A stretch of DNA of 38,206 nucleotides from Methanobacteriota archaeon (GCA_002722735.1 PBMR01000011.1:1-38206); one strand, 5' to 3'; counted from the first letter of the stretch, positions 29,994 through 38,039 are shown. Notes: generated by a model not told the origin, from the sequence alone. Made by a program: numbers and translations.

Positions 29994-32807
29994 ATGGGAA
30001 TACTCGAGAGGTTCGGCAGGATCGCTGACACATACATTACTGAGAAGGAGCGGCTGATTGAGGCGGAAGAGGAACGCACTAGGGTCTTCGTCGGGCACTC
30101 GTTATGGCCGACTGAGGTGCTGAGGGACTCCATCGTTTTCGCGGCCATATTGATGGTGATTGCGTTCTATTCGTGGATTATCCCCCCACCCCTCCACAAT
30201 GCTGCCGATCCATATGCACAGGCCGGTTTCGTATTCCCCGACTGGTACGTCCTTTTCTCCTACGGATACCTCAGATGGGGCGAGTACCTCCCACAGTTCA
30301 CCATTCCCGCCGGCCCCATAGGGGACTTCTTTGGCTCCCCGGTGATCTCTTGGAACGCCGCTTGGTGGGGATCACTCATCACTGGCATTCCCGTAGGCCT
30401 GCTCGCACTTCCGCCCTTCATAATCGGCAAGAAGGAGAAAAGGGGCGTGGAAGACCCGTGGTTCGCCACTGCTGGTGCCGTGTACCTAGCTCACGTCTGG
30501 TTCATCTCGGTATTCTCTATCAACATCTTCCTCGAACTCTATTCGAAAAACAGAAGTGATTACTGCTGGGCAGGATCTCATGGCAATTTCATGTGCGGTA
30601 CTCAACCGCCTTGGACTGCCGAAGTGTTCAATGCCGTTCCCTGGGTGCTCACTGGGATATTCGTCTTCGCCCTCCTGTATTTCTGGATCAGGAGCTTCCT
30701 GCTGGGCCCATTGGGTGCTAGGCTGACCCCCTTGCTCGGCAGGCAGGTAGCCGTGGGCTCGCTGATAGGTGCTGTTCTGCTTTGTACCGTAACCTGGCCA
30801 GTCTACGAAAACGGCTTCTGGGACCAAAGGGGACTGGGAACGATGGGTTTCTGGGAATATCAAGCCGAGGATAATTTGGATGAGCTGGACGGCATGAGGG
30901 GTCAGCCCACTGACACCCTAGTGCTCTACGAGCACGGCAACGCGTGGGCGGAATGGGGGGATGAGTGCCTTCCATACTATGCGACCAGCCAATTGTCAGT
31001 GTGGGAGGATGTCCATGGGAGCGGGGAATCCTCGGATTGGTGTGTGATTCCCGCAGTTCATTGGCTTGATTGGGGGGTCTACCAACCAACCAAAGCCACG
31101 ATTATCGACTTTGGTGATATCAATGGTCATGCCGATTCTCAGACATCAAGGAATTTCGGCGGCGCAGCGTTCAACTACACGGGGCCAAGTGACGGCAGCC
31201 CCATTGAAATCACCGAGACGCACACATTCAACGTCGAAGATCTCGGAGTCACTAGGGTCCCTGCGGATATAGGATGCAGCTTCAGGACCACGGCTAGGGG
31301 AGTGGGGTCTCATTTCCAGAGCGTGTCCCTAACTGACTCTGCAGACCAGACCCTCTGGGAGAACGAGGGGGGGGTCTGTGATTCCACAACGATGTATTTG
31401 GATTCAGGCCAGACCTACACAATCACATTCGTAACCTCCTCGTCGGAAGTTGACGAGGCTGTGACGATGATTGCTGGTTTCTCCGCTATCGCCTACCAAC
31501 CACTGCTTCTCAATGAGGACGGAACGGTGCTGGTACGAGCTGATGGCACTCATGATGCCAATGCATTGGCAACGATGTCCATTGCCAATCCCACCTTCCA
31601 CAAGAATCCGAAGAGCCTCGATGCCAAACTCATCTACTCCCTATTCATACCCTGCCTAGGCGTTGGGGCAGTGGTTTTCATGCTGATGCGGAGCATGGCT
31701 AGGGGATATGAATGGGAGATGAACAAGTGCTACGGATGCGACCTCTGCGATGACGCTTGTCCAATCCGGCTATTCAATGCAGGAGACAAGCTCAACATAA
31801 TCTACAACACGTGGAACAATGAGGATGATGGAGTTCCGTTGTTCTCCTGCTTGACATGCTCCGCTTGTACCAACGCCTGTCCCCAATTGGTGGACTACGA
31901 CTCTTACGTTGACCTCAGGCGCAACCTGATTGTAGGGGGGCCCCCCGCCACTGAGATTCCCCATACCGTTCTTCAAGCAGTATTAGCCGCTGAGGCAGAT
32001 GAGGATGCTGACGAGGTGTTCATCTCGGTTGAGGACTATCAAATCGACTCCAGCGTGGGCTACTACCCCGGGTGCGTTGGCTATCTGGATCAGGAGATGG
32101 TCTTCAGCGATGCAAATGAGGGCACCATGAATCTGAGTGAGACGACAACAGCAGCCTTCACGCTATTCGAGGAAATTGGGGAGGAAGTCACCTATCTGGG
32201 GAGGGATTTCCTCAAATGCTGCGGGCACGACCAGAAGTGGCAGGGCATGACCGAAGTCTTCGAGAAGCTGAAGGCCTACAACCAGAAGAAGCTGGGGCAA
32301 AGCGGAATCGATACCTTGGTGACCTCATGCGCTGAGTGTCTCCGCACTTTCGCCCTGGACTATGAACTGGAGGACATGAAGGTCATGCATACAACGGAGT
32401 TCTTGCTCGAGAATGGCTTTGAAACGCAACTGCAGACCAGAGATGACCTCACGGTGACATTCCACGACCCGTGCCGTCTGGGTCGGCAGATGAACATCTA
32501 TGACGAGCCTAGGAGCCTTGTCAATTCTGTGGAGGGCGTCAACCTCGTCGAGATGGAGCACCATGGCGAGGATGGACTTTGTTGCGGAGTCTCTGGAATG
32601 ATGGCGTGCAACGAGAACAGCAGGGCCCTCAGAATTCAGCGATTCGATGAAGTCGTGGCTACGGGGGCAGAGATGATGCTGACATCCTGCCCCAAGTGCG
32701 TCAGTCATTTCGAGTGCCTGAAGTTCGAAGGCGACCCTAGGTACGACTTCGAAATACTCGACGTAGTCAGCTTCCTCGCCCGACAGATCGAGGAAACCAA
32801 GAAGTGA
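29994..32807 (+). CDS. Fusion: cytochrome b C-terminal half + external domain + HdrD-like iron-sulfur module
   Basis: The protein has 938 residues from the ATG at 29994; a longer frame overlaps cytochrome b. Residues 35-270 correspond to cytochrome b subunit IV-like helices and include PDWY (82-85), the Qo-site equivalent of PEWY. Residues about 275-540 form a beta-rich domain that should face outward. A further membrane helix (about 545-568) returns to the cytosol. Residues 575-938 match HdrD/GlpC-type proteins. Two CxxCxxCxxxCP sites begin at C579 and C619 for [4Fe-4S] clusters, and two complete CCG domains have CCG at 742-744 and 863-865, each followed by a CxxC (SCAEC, SCPKC). CCG domains can hold the noncubane cluster that splits disulfides in HdrB/HdrD. 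The frame is continuous across all parts. Confidence 0.93.
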   Translation: MGILERFGRIADTYITEKERLIEAEEERTRVFVGHSLWPTEVLRDSIVFAAILMVIAFYSWIIPPPLHNAADPYAQAGFVFPDWYVLFSYGYLRWGEYLPQFTIPAGPIGDFFGSPVISWNAAWWGSLITGIPVGLLALPPFIIGKKEKRGVEDPWFATAGAVYLAHVWFISVFSINIFLELYSKNRSDYCWAGSHGNFMCGTQPPWTAEVFNAVPWVLTGIFVFALLYFWIRSFLLGPLGARLTPLLGRQVAVGSLIGAVLLCTVTWPVYENGFWDQRGLGTMGFWEYQAEDNLDELDGMRGQPTDTLVLYEHGNAWAEWGDECLPYYATSQLSVWEDVHGSGESSDWCVIPAVHWLDWGVYQPTKATIIDFGDINGHADSQTSRNFGGAAFNYTGPSDGSPIEITETHTFNVEDLGVTRVPADIGCSFRTTARGVGSHFQSVSLTDSADQTLWENEGGVCDSTTMYLDSGQTYTITFVTSSSEVDEAVTMIAGFSAIAYQPLLLNEDGTVLVRADGTHDANALATMSIANPTFHKNPKSLDAKLIYSLFIPCLGVGAVVFMLMRSMARGYEWEMNKCYGCDLCDDACPIRLFNAGDKLNIIYNTWNNEDDGVPLFSCLTCSACTNACPQLVDYDSYVDLRRNLIVGGPPATEIPHTVLQAVLAAEADEDADEVFISVEDYQIDSSVGYYPGCVGYLDQEMVFSDANEGTMNLSETTTAAFTLFEEIGEEVTYLGRDFLKCCGHDQKWQGMTEVFEKLKAYNQKKLGQSGIDTLVTSCAECLRTFALDYELEDMKVMHTTEFLLENGFETQLQTRDDLTVTFHDPCRLGRQMNIYDEPRSLVNSVEGVNLVEMEHHGEDGLCCGVSGMMACNENSRALRIQRFDEVVATGAEMMLTSCPKCVSHFECLKFEGDPRYDFEILDVVSFLARQIEETKK

Positions 32808-32810
32808 CTG

Positions 32811-33092
32811 CTAGAATGCGTAGTACGCGGACACACCAGCGAGAATTGCGTTGAGCAAGATGCCCCCGATAGTGGCCCTCGCAAACCTCCGATCCTGGTA
32901 TCCGAACGCCACAAGCAATAGGAAGAATCCGATAATGCCCCCACAAGCAATTGAGATCCACGCCACCGAAAGACCGATTTCCACAGCCATGGCAACCCAA
33001 ATCGCGACTCCCTGCAGCAGTCCCAGCCAAACCATCGGGTCGACCCACCACGAACTCTGGGTTTCCTCCACGGCGTCTCGTAGCGAACTCAT
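32811..33092 (-). CDS. Small three-span membrane protein, unknown function
   Basis: The 93-residue protein is almost wholly hydrophobic after a short charged start, with likely spans at about 18-38, 41-63 and 73-92. A short basic loop (GYQDRRFAR) lies between the second and third. No functional motif is visible. It converges on the end of the cytochrome/HdrD fusion gene with three bases between stops, and it shares a short intergenic region with the ferredoxin gene at 33148. Confidence 0.6.
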   Translation of the reverse strand: MSSLRDAVEETQSSWWVDPMVWLGLLQGVAIWVAMAVEIGLSVAWISIACGGIIGFFLLLVAFGYQDRRFARATIGGILLNAILAGVSAYYAF

Positions 33093-33147
33093 GGAATCAA
33101 ACTGACTATCTTAAGAACGAATTGGCTGAGAAGGAATCGGGGGGAGC

Positions 33148-33480
33148 ATGGCAGAGATTCCTGACCTAGAAGCGAGGAGAGTGGCTGAGCAGGCCAGGAT
33201 TAGGATGCTTCTGAATTCGAAGCGAACAGAGGAGAGAGCCGGCATCAAAGGGGGTATAGACACCGTTGCTTGGGTCGAGGTGGGGCTCTGCATTGGTTGC
33301 GACCAATGCACAATTGTCTGCGATGACGATGCCATAGAGCTGTACGACACCCCTCTCGAGAGTCGAATAATGAGCGTGGAAGTCAACAAGAAGGCGAGGA
33401 TCCTGCGTGAGCCGTGCACAGGGTGCAAGCTCTGTGTTCTGGCCTGCCCGACCGATGCCATAGTGATGATAGACAGGTGA
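33148..33480 (+). CDS. Dicluster ferredoxin, two [4Fe-4S]
   Basis: The 110-residue soluble protein has a helical charged N-terminus (1-40) and two canonical four-cysteine motifs: CIGCDQCTIVC and CTGCKLCVLACP. The second cysteine-proline is present in the second motif; the first ends in Cys-Asp. The arrangement is that of 8Fe ferredoxins in which each motif donates its fourth cysteine to the other cluster. The leading GGGGGAG before the ATG is a ribosome binding site. It is the first of three tightly spaced genes. Its closeness to the HdrD-like fusion makes it a candidate electron partner, which is inference. Confidence 0.92.
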   Translation: MAEIPDLEARRVAEQARIRMLLNSKRTEERAGIKGGIDTVAWVEVGLCIGCDQCTIVCDDDAIELYDTPLESRIMSVEVNKKARILREPCTGCKLCVLACPTDAIVMIDR

Positions 33481-33484
33481 GGAA

Positions 33485-33766
33485 ATGGAAGAGGATGATC
33501 CAGTTAGATTCGGTGCAGAATTCGGCCCCATGAGGACTAAGTCGTCCAGCGGCGTCTCCCTGTCCACGTTCAAGACACTGGTATGGGTCTCCAACCTCGG
33601 AGGGCTCTTGCTATTCGTAATCGGCCTTGAACTGATGGTGGTCAAGCAGTCCTTCGCATTCGGACTGGCATGCATCGTGGCCGGCGTGGCAATTGCCCTA
33701 TTCCCGTCAAACTACGAAATCATCGGGATGGAAGAACAGGGAAAAGAGGGCGGCAATGAGGGGTGA
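33485..33766 (+). CDS. Small two-span membrane protein
   Basis: The 93-residue protein has a polar N-terminus and hydrophobic segments at about 35-54 and 58-77, joined by a very short loop to form a hairpin. The C-terminal tail is acidic and glycine-rich. It begins four bases after the ferredoxin stop and overlaps the alkyltransferase gene by eleven bases, so the three are co-transcribed. No family is recognised. Confidence 0.6.
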   Translation: MEEDDPVRFGAEFGPMRTKSSSGVSLSTFKTLVWVSNLGGLLLFVIGLELMVVKQSFAFGLACIVAGVAIALFPSNYEIIGMEEQGKEGGNEG

Positions 33767-34043
33767 GGAAATCGAACTCAAGGGAACCGAATTCCAAATA
33801 AAGGTCTGGATGGAACTGATGAAGATTCCCACTGGTGAGACTAGGTCATACAAGGAGGTGGCTGAGGCTATCGGGCACCCGAATTCCTCGAGGGCGGTTG
33901 CCAATGCCTGTGCAAGCAACCCTCATCCAGTTATCATTCCCTGCCACAGAGTGATTCGTTCGGATGGGGGATTGGGCGGGTACAGCGGAGGGGGCGGTAT
34001 GGAGACGAAACTCGGGCTCCTGAATAGTGAAGGGGAATCCTAG
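33756..34043 (+). CDS. ogt: O6-alkylguanine-DNA alkyltransferase, catalytic domain only
   Basis: The 95-residue protein removes O6-alkyl groups from guanine by transfer to its own cysteine, consuming one protein per repair. It shows the family blocks GTEFQIKVWMELMKIPTGET, then RAVANACASNPHPVIIPCHR (active-site Cys in PCHRV) and GGLGGYSGGGGMETKLGLL. Only the C-terminal catalytic domain is present; many bacterial and eukaryotic relatives have an extra N-terminal domain. The ATG at 33756 was chosen because a longer frame reads into the preceding gene in another phase. It is also possible that the protein is an alkyltransferase-like protein, but the Cys argues for activity. Confidence 0.92.
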   Translation: MRGEEIELKGTEFQIKVWMELMKIPTGETRSYKEVAEAIGHPNSSRAVANACASNPHPVIIPCHRVIRSDGGLGGYSGGGGMETKLGLLNSEGES

Positions 34044-34125
34044 GCCTCAGTTGGTTCCGACCATTGAGCCTTATTCGAATCAAGGTCCCCTGACGATGCA
34101 GCAAAGTCCCGAGAACGGGCTTGGG

Positions 34126-34407
34126 CTACATGGACCACATTACGGGACCGGTTTTCTGCATCGGTGGCGCAGTGAAGAATGTGGACAAGCCGCCCAAAAT
34201 CTGCTGTACTTGGGGGGTTGCGGCATCGGCATTCTCCTGGGTGTCATAGGTGGCCATGCCGATAGCCTCGCCTTCAGAGGTCTCTACTATGGTTACTGAC
34301 TGGATGCATGAAATTCCTTTCATCTCATCACGCACGTTGTCTGCCTGGGCTATGAACTCATCACGTCGGACTGCATCGAAGTATAGCGCCGTTATTCGGT
34401 AGTACAT
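34126..34407 (-). CDS. ABM-like ferredoxin-fold protein
   Basis: The 93-residue protein fits the dimeric alpha-beta barrel of antibiotic-biosynthesis-monooxygenase-like proteins. It has an opening strand MYYRITALYFDA, a helix with EFIAQADNVRDEM, a strand SCIQSVTIVETSEGEAIG, a helix with DAATPQVQQIL, and a final strand. No catalytic residue can be named. The start at 34407 is supported by an AT-rich box about 27 bases upstream; the longer frame from 34506 would include that promoter. Confidence 0.6.
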   Translation of the reverse strand: MYYRITALYFDAVRRDEFIAQADNVRDEMKGISCIQSVTIVETSEGEAIGMATYDTQENADAATPQVQQILGGLSTFFTAPPMQKTGPVMWSM

Positions 34408-34430
34408 GATGTCCCGATTCCCTGTTTCCG

Positions 34431-34438
34431 CATAATCT
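34431..34438 (-). promoter_or_regulatory. Box A promoter of the ABM-like gene
   Basis: On the minus strand this reads AGATTATG, centred about 27 bases before the ATG at 34407. Predicted from spacing and base composition only. Confidence 0.4.
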
Positions 34439-34516
34439 TGAAGTTGCCATTGTAGAGGGATGCGAAAGGCGGCTACGCTGTGAAAAGGCCAAAGCGCTAA
34501 TCCCATTGGCTAAGTC

Positions 34517-35563
34517 ATGGGCAGAGTTGGGTACAGGTGGAGTTCCCTCCACACGAAGCAGAAGGCTTCGGCAATCGCACTGGCCTGCCTCTTCGGCTTC
34601 TCAATCGGTTACGTGGGTATTGGATATGTAATCGCATCACAGGCCATGGCAGCCAATCCAGGATGTGGGATCTGGTCCGATAATACACCCTCTGAGTGGA
34701 CCTCTTATGATGATTGGGAGAGCTTTGAGCCATGGCCCTTGGCGGAAGAGAGGGTCGAGATAAGGCGCGATTTCGACGTATCCCCGTTCCAGATGGGGGA
34801 CTACGAGGACGTCTCTTTCCACCCCCGCGACGATTCTGGCATCACCCTTAGGGGATGGTATGTCGAAGTCGACCCATTCGCCCCGGTCGTAATTCAGACC
34901 CATGGGATGCCCATGAACGGCAAGTGCAAGCCAGAGATGCTTCTGATGCAGGGATATCTTGCTGAAGGGGGTTTCAACTCGCTCTCCTTCGATCTCAGGA
35001 ACTACGGAGAGAGCGATGTTGTGAACGACTACTTCGCCGTCGGGCAGATTGAGTACAAAGATCTTCTAGGGGCATACGACTGGTTGATCTCCGAGAAGGG
35101 ATACCAGCCCGGAGAGGTAGGAATGACCGCATTCTCAGCTGGAGGGGGGGCTGCAATCGCCTTTGCGGAGGAACCGGGGATAGGTGCATTGTGGCTCGAC
35201 AGTGCCGTATTGGACTTTCCCCTGGTGGTGAAGAATGAACTTGGCAGACTCGGATACCCCCCCATTTTCGCAGGGCCTGCTGTGAGGGTCGGAGGTTGGC
35301 TTGCGGGCGTCGACCTAGATGAACGGTCGCCGATGGAGGCAGCGGGCGAAGCAGGTGAAAGGCCGGTTTTCCTGACTCACGGGAAGGAGGACCCGCGAGT
35401 TTCGATAGTGCATTCGGAGCGATTCGAGGCAAGAATGTTGGATAACGGGGGTACTGTGACGGCATGGTATGTTGACGACAGGGGCCATGTGGATGCCATA
35501 TGGGGGGAGTCCGATGAGTATCAAGAAAGGCTCGTCGGATTCTTCTCAAATGCCCTGATTTGA
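34517..35563 (+). CDS. Membrane-anchored alpha/beta hydrolase
   Basis: The 348-residue protein has an N-terminal membrane segment (about 17-40) followed by an alpha/beta hydrolase domain of the serine-hydrolase fold. The nucleophile elbow is AFSAGG with Ser207 (family G-x-S-x-G; the first glycine is Ala). The acid is probably Asp292 in THGKEDPRV and the histidine His324 in DRGHVDAI. An oxyanion-region THGMPMNG (128-135) and FDLRNYGESD (158-167) are also typical. The domain would face outward. The substrate is unknown; esterases, peptidases and bacteriocin-like hydrolases share this layout. No operon partner is evident. Confidence 0.85.
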   Translation: MGRVGYRWSSLHTKQKASAIALACLFGFSIGYVGIGYVIASQAMAANPGCGIWSDNTPSEWTSYDDWESFEPWPLAEERVEIRRDFDVSPFQMGDYEDVSFHPRDDSGITLRGWYVEVDPFAPVVIQTHGMPMNGKCKPEMLLMQGYLAEGGFNSLSFDLRNYGESDVVNDYFAVGQIEYKDLLGAYDWLISEKGYQPGEVGMTAFSAGGGAAIAFAEEPGIGALWLDSAVLDFPLVVKNELGRLGYPPIFAGPAVRVGGWLAGVDLDERSPMEAAGEAGERPVFLTHGKEDPRVSIVHSERFEARMLDNGGTVTAWYVDDRGHVDAIWGESDEYQERLVGFFSNALI

Positions 35564-35588
35564 ATGGCCCGAGTGCCAAGGGAACCCC

Positions 35589-35593
35589 TTTAT
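35589..35593 (+). promoter_or_regulatory. Box A promoter of the GMC oxidoreductase operon
   Basis: TTTAT is centred 25 bases before the ATG at 35616. The earlier in-frame ATG at 35592 overlaps this box, so 35616 is the better start. Confidence 0.45.
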
Positions 35594-35615
35594 GCCCGGG
35601 CCCACCAAAGCAATT

Positions 35616-36107
35616 ATGGCCTTAGCGACCGGTCTTTCCTTCCTCTCTACTAGGGAAGCGGAAGTCGTGAAATGCGCAGGTGAAGCACTGCTTGGAGTAC
35701 CTAGAAAGGAACTGGGGGATGATTTCGTAGCTGCGTTCGACAGGGTAGCTGCAGGCCTAGAGGACTTTCTACGCTCCGACCTGCACAAACTCATGCTCCT
35801 GTTGAATGTCGTTACCCTCGGACGATTCACACGGATGGAAGTCTCGCGGCGCGAGAGGCTACTCACTGGATGGGGGCACAGTAGAATGCCCCTTCTACGA
35901 ACGAGCTTCGTCACTCTGCGGGCCCTCTGCGGCTGGTCCTGGTACTCACTGAGGAAATCATGGCCCGAACTCGAATTTCCAGGGGAGACCATCGGCAGAG
36001 AGCATGAACTCCCAACTCTACTGTTCGGCAAGAGCCCGTGGACACCTCCTGGTTCGAAACCAGATGCCAGGCTACCATGGTTAACCCCTGAGGAGAAGAT
36101 CGGGTGA
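35616..36107 (+). CDS. Small partner subunit of GMC oxidoreductase
   Basis: The protein has 163 residues from the ATG at 35616. Helical segments with FLSTREAEVVKCAGEALLG near the N-terminus and RRERLLTGWGHSRMPLLR and FVTLRALCGWSWYSL in the second half resemble the small subunit or N-terminal domain that accompanies fatty-alcohol-oxidase and gluconate-dehydrogenase-type GMC enzymes. The stop overlaps the GTG start of the GMC gene by four bases. In plant and yeast fatty alcohol oxidases a comparable stretch is fused to the enzyme; here it is separate. Its exact role (assembly, membrane contact or electron exit) is not visible. Confidence 0.75.
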   Translation: MALATGLSFLSTREAEVVKCAGEALLGVPRKELGDDFVAAFDRVAAGLEDFLRSDLHKLMLLLNVVTLGRFTRMEVSRRERLLTGWGHSRMPLLRTSFVTLRALCGWSWYSLRKSWPELEFPGETIGREHELPTLLFGKSPWTPPGSKPDARLPWLTPEEKIG

Positions 36108-37660
36108 TCCTGACTCCCGGGGAAATCACCTCCACCCGTTGGGAGGTTGATATCTGCATTATAGGAAGTGGGGCCGGAGGGGCGATTGCCGCTGCCAAGA
36201 TAGCGTCCAGTGGGCAGCGGGTTCTGCTTCTAGAGGAAGGAAGCAAGGTCCAGCAAGGGGACTTGAATCAGGATGCGGCCCGTTTGGTGCCTCTGATGTA
36301 TCGCCGAGCAGGGGGGCTTGGCACCGATGACATGTCTATTCGCATCTTGCAAGGAAAGGTGTTGGGCGGGTCTTGCACGATCAACTGGATGACCTGCCTG
36401 CGCACACCCGACATGGTTCTCGACGAATGGGGCGACCGATTCGGACTCGAGGAGTACCGCCCGGGGGAAATGACGCCTCACTTCGAAGCTGTCGAGCAAC
36501 GCCTCTCTGTCCACACGATTCCTGAGGAGAATCACAATCCGCAGAATAGAATCATCCTCGATGGTGCAAGGGAATTAGGAGTGCATGCCGAGGCATCAGC
36601 CAACAACTCCGTCGACTGCATTGGCTGTGGCACTTGTGGGCTTGGCTGCCCTTACGATGCGAAACAGGACATGCGACTCACATACCTGGCTGATGCTCAG
36701 GCCCACGGCACAACGATACTCACTGGGGTTCGGGCCGAGAGGATTCACAGTCTCTCCCCAAGCCAGCAACGAGTAGAGGCCACGATACTTGGCGAGGGGA
36801 ATGGTGCTATCGAACGGAGGCTGGAGGTGGCCTGCACGAAGGTTGTGGTTGCAGCTAGCGCCATTGGGACCCCCCTAATATTGCAACGCTCCCGACTGAA
36901 TGGCTCCAGATTGCTGGGCAAATTCCTGCACCTGCACCCAGTGACGGCCACCATAGGGGTCTACGATGAAATCCTCGACCCGACCTACGGAATCCCGCAA
37001 TCAACTGTCTGCGAGCACTACTCGAACCTGGATGGGAAGGGGTACGGCTTCTGGCTCGAGGTTCCCGACATCGAGCCATTCCTCGCAGGTGTGAACTTTC
37101 CTGGATTGGGGCGTAGCAGGCGAGACGGGATGCGCAATATGCGACGAATGGGGATGATTATCACGCTTGTTCGCGATGGAGCCGACAAGAGATCCAATGG
37201 CGAGGTTCGCTGGCGGCGTGGGCTGAACACACAGAGCGGCCATCTCTCGATATCGAAGGTTCCGTCCATCCGATACCGACTCTCGCCTACCGATAAGGAA
37301 CACCTCCAACAGGGAATGGAGGCGTCCATCGCCTTCCACTTCGCAGCTGGTGCGCGTGAGGTAATGACCATGCACAATCAGCATCAGACGCTGACCTCTC
37401 CCGGTCAGATTCCGCCACTACGCAGGCTTGCTTCTGGTCCGAACCAACTCTCGATGTTCAGCGCCCATCCGACAGGCACAGCCCGAATGGGAAAGGATAG
37501 GCGCTTGAGCGTGGTCGATGAAACGATGCAAATGCACCACCATCCTGGCATCTATGTGATGGACGGCAGCACATTGCCGACCGCTCCGGGAGTAAACCCG
37601 ATGATCACCATACTTGCGACCGTATCCAGGGCCCTCGAGCTCGGTGACCTTGTCAGTTGA
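36104..37660 (+). CDS. GMC-family FAD oxidoreductase with four-cysteine motif
   Basis: The 518-residue protein starts with GTG at 36104. Residues 18-45 hold the FAD-binding GSGAGGAIAAAKIASSG and following LEEG. GGSCTINWMTCLRTP is the flavin-near GMC block. The C-terminal part has HPTGTARMG with the catalytic histidine, and GIYVMDGSTLPTAPGVNP plus an MITILATVSRALE helix, as in fatty alcohol oxidases and related dehydrogenases. Cysteines C172, C175, C178 and C182 form CIGCGTCGLGC followed by Pro. A similar Cys-rich patch occurs in long-chain alcohol oxidases, but here the spacing equals a ferredoxin [4Fe-4S] site. The likely reaction is oxidation of an alcohol; the substrate and electron acceptor are unknown. 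Confidence 0.93.
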   Translation: MILTPGEITSTRWEVDICIIGSGAGGAIAAAKIASSGQRVLLLEEGSKVQQGDLNQDAARLVPLMYRRAGGLGTDDMSIRILQGKVLGGSCTINWMTCLRTPDMVLDEWGDRFGLEEYRPGEMTPHFEAVEQRLSVHTIPEENHNPQNRIILDGARELGVHAEASANNSVDCIGCGTCGLGCPYDAKQDMRLTYLADAQAHGTTILTGVRAERIHSLSPSQQRVEATILGEGNGAIERRLEVACTKVVVAASAIGTPLILQRSRLNGSRLLGKFLHLHPVTATIGVYDEILDPTYGIPQSTVCEHYSNLDGKGYGFWLEVPDIEPFLAGVNFPGLGRSRRDGMRNMRRMGMIITLVRDGADKRSNGEVRWRRGLNTQSGHLSISKVPSIRYRLSPTDKEHLQQGMEASIAFHFAAGAREVMTMHNQHQTLTSPGQIPPLRRLASGPNQLSMFSAHPTGTARMGKDRRLSVVDETMQMHHHPGIYVMDGSTLPTAPGVNPMITILATVSRALELGDLVS

Positions 37661-37701
37661 ACTGTTCCGAAGTCATTATGTCCTGATTATTAATGACAGG
37701 C

Positions 37702-37708
37702 TTATTAG
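37702..37708 (+). promoter_or_regulatory. Box A promoter of the 37731 gene, leaderless spacing
   Basis: CTTATTA is centred about 26 bases before the ATG at 37731. Confidence 0.5.
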
Positions 37709-37730
37709 GCACAGTCTTCAACCATAATTC

Positions 37731-38027
37731 ATGACCAAAGACAAACTGAAAAGCACCACCAAGAACCCACGATTTCTCTATATTTTGGTGCAGAGCAACG
37801 ACGGGGACGACGTGAATATTCGCATCCCACTAATCCTCATCAATTTGTCCATGAAATTCCATCACTTCATCCCCACAAGCGCTAGGAAAGTCATGGAGGA
37901 CGAGGGCTTCGATCTAGACCGATTCATAGACGAAGTACCTACGGAGGAGTTGCTGGAAGCTGTCAAGGAATTCGACGTGAACATCGTCAGCAGTGACGGT
38001 GACACTGTCAGAGTGTTCTGCGAGTGA
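37731..38027 (+). CDS. Small conserved-looking protein, YvlB/SHOCT-like
   Basis: The 98-residue soluble protein has the pattern of a strand with VNIRIPLILINLSMKF, a helix ARKVMEDEGFDLDRFID, a second helix TEELLEAVKEF and a closing strand DTVRVFCE. The combination of a 'VNIRIPL' strand, an internal DLDxFID and a terminal acidic-edge strand resembles small proteins associated with the YvlB/DUF4097 group in bacteria, but this is a weak impression. The gene has a box A in leaderless position. No operon neighbour is visible in the window. Confidence 0.6.
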   Translation: MTKDKLKSTTKNPRFLYILVQSNDGDDVNIRIPLILINLSMKFHHFIPTSARKVMEDEGFDLDRFIDEVPTEELLEAVKEFDVNIVSSDGDTVRVFCE

Positions 38028-38039
38028 TTCTACAGAATC
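38026..38039. repeat. 14-bp palindrome at the 38027 stop codon
   Basis: GATTCT-AC-AGAATC is a perfect six-pair inverted repeat with a two-base centre, too short for a stable hairpin loop. It overlaps the stop codon of the preceding gene. A protein-binding site is possible. No T-run follows, so it is not a typical terminator. Confidence 0.35.

Noticed and set aside
34995-35579. Minus-strand open frame of 194 codons opposite the alpha/beta hydrolase
   Set aside because: The hydrolase on the plus strand has a full catalytic triad; the opposite frame is rich in Pro, Arg and Ser with no domain.
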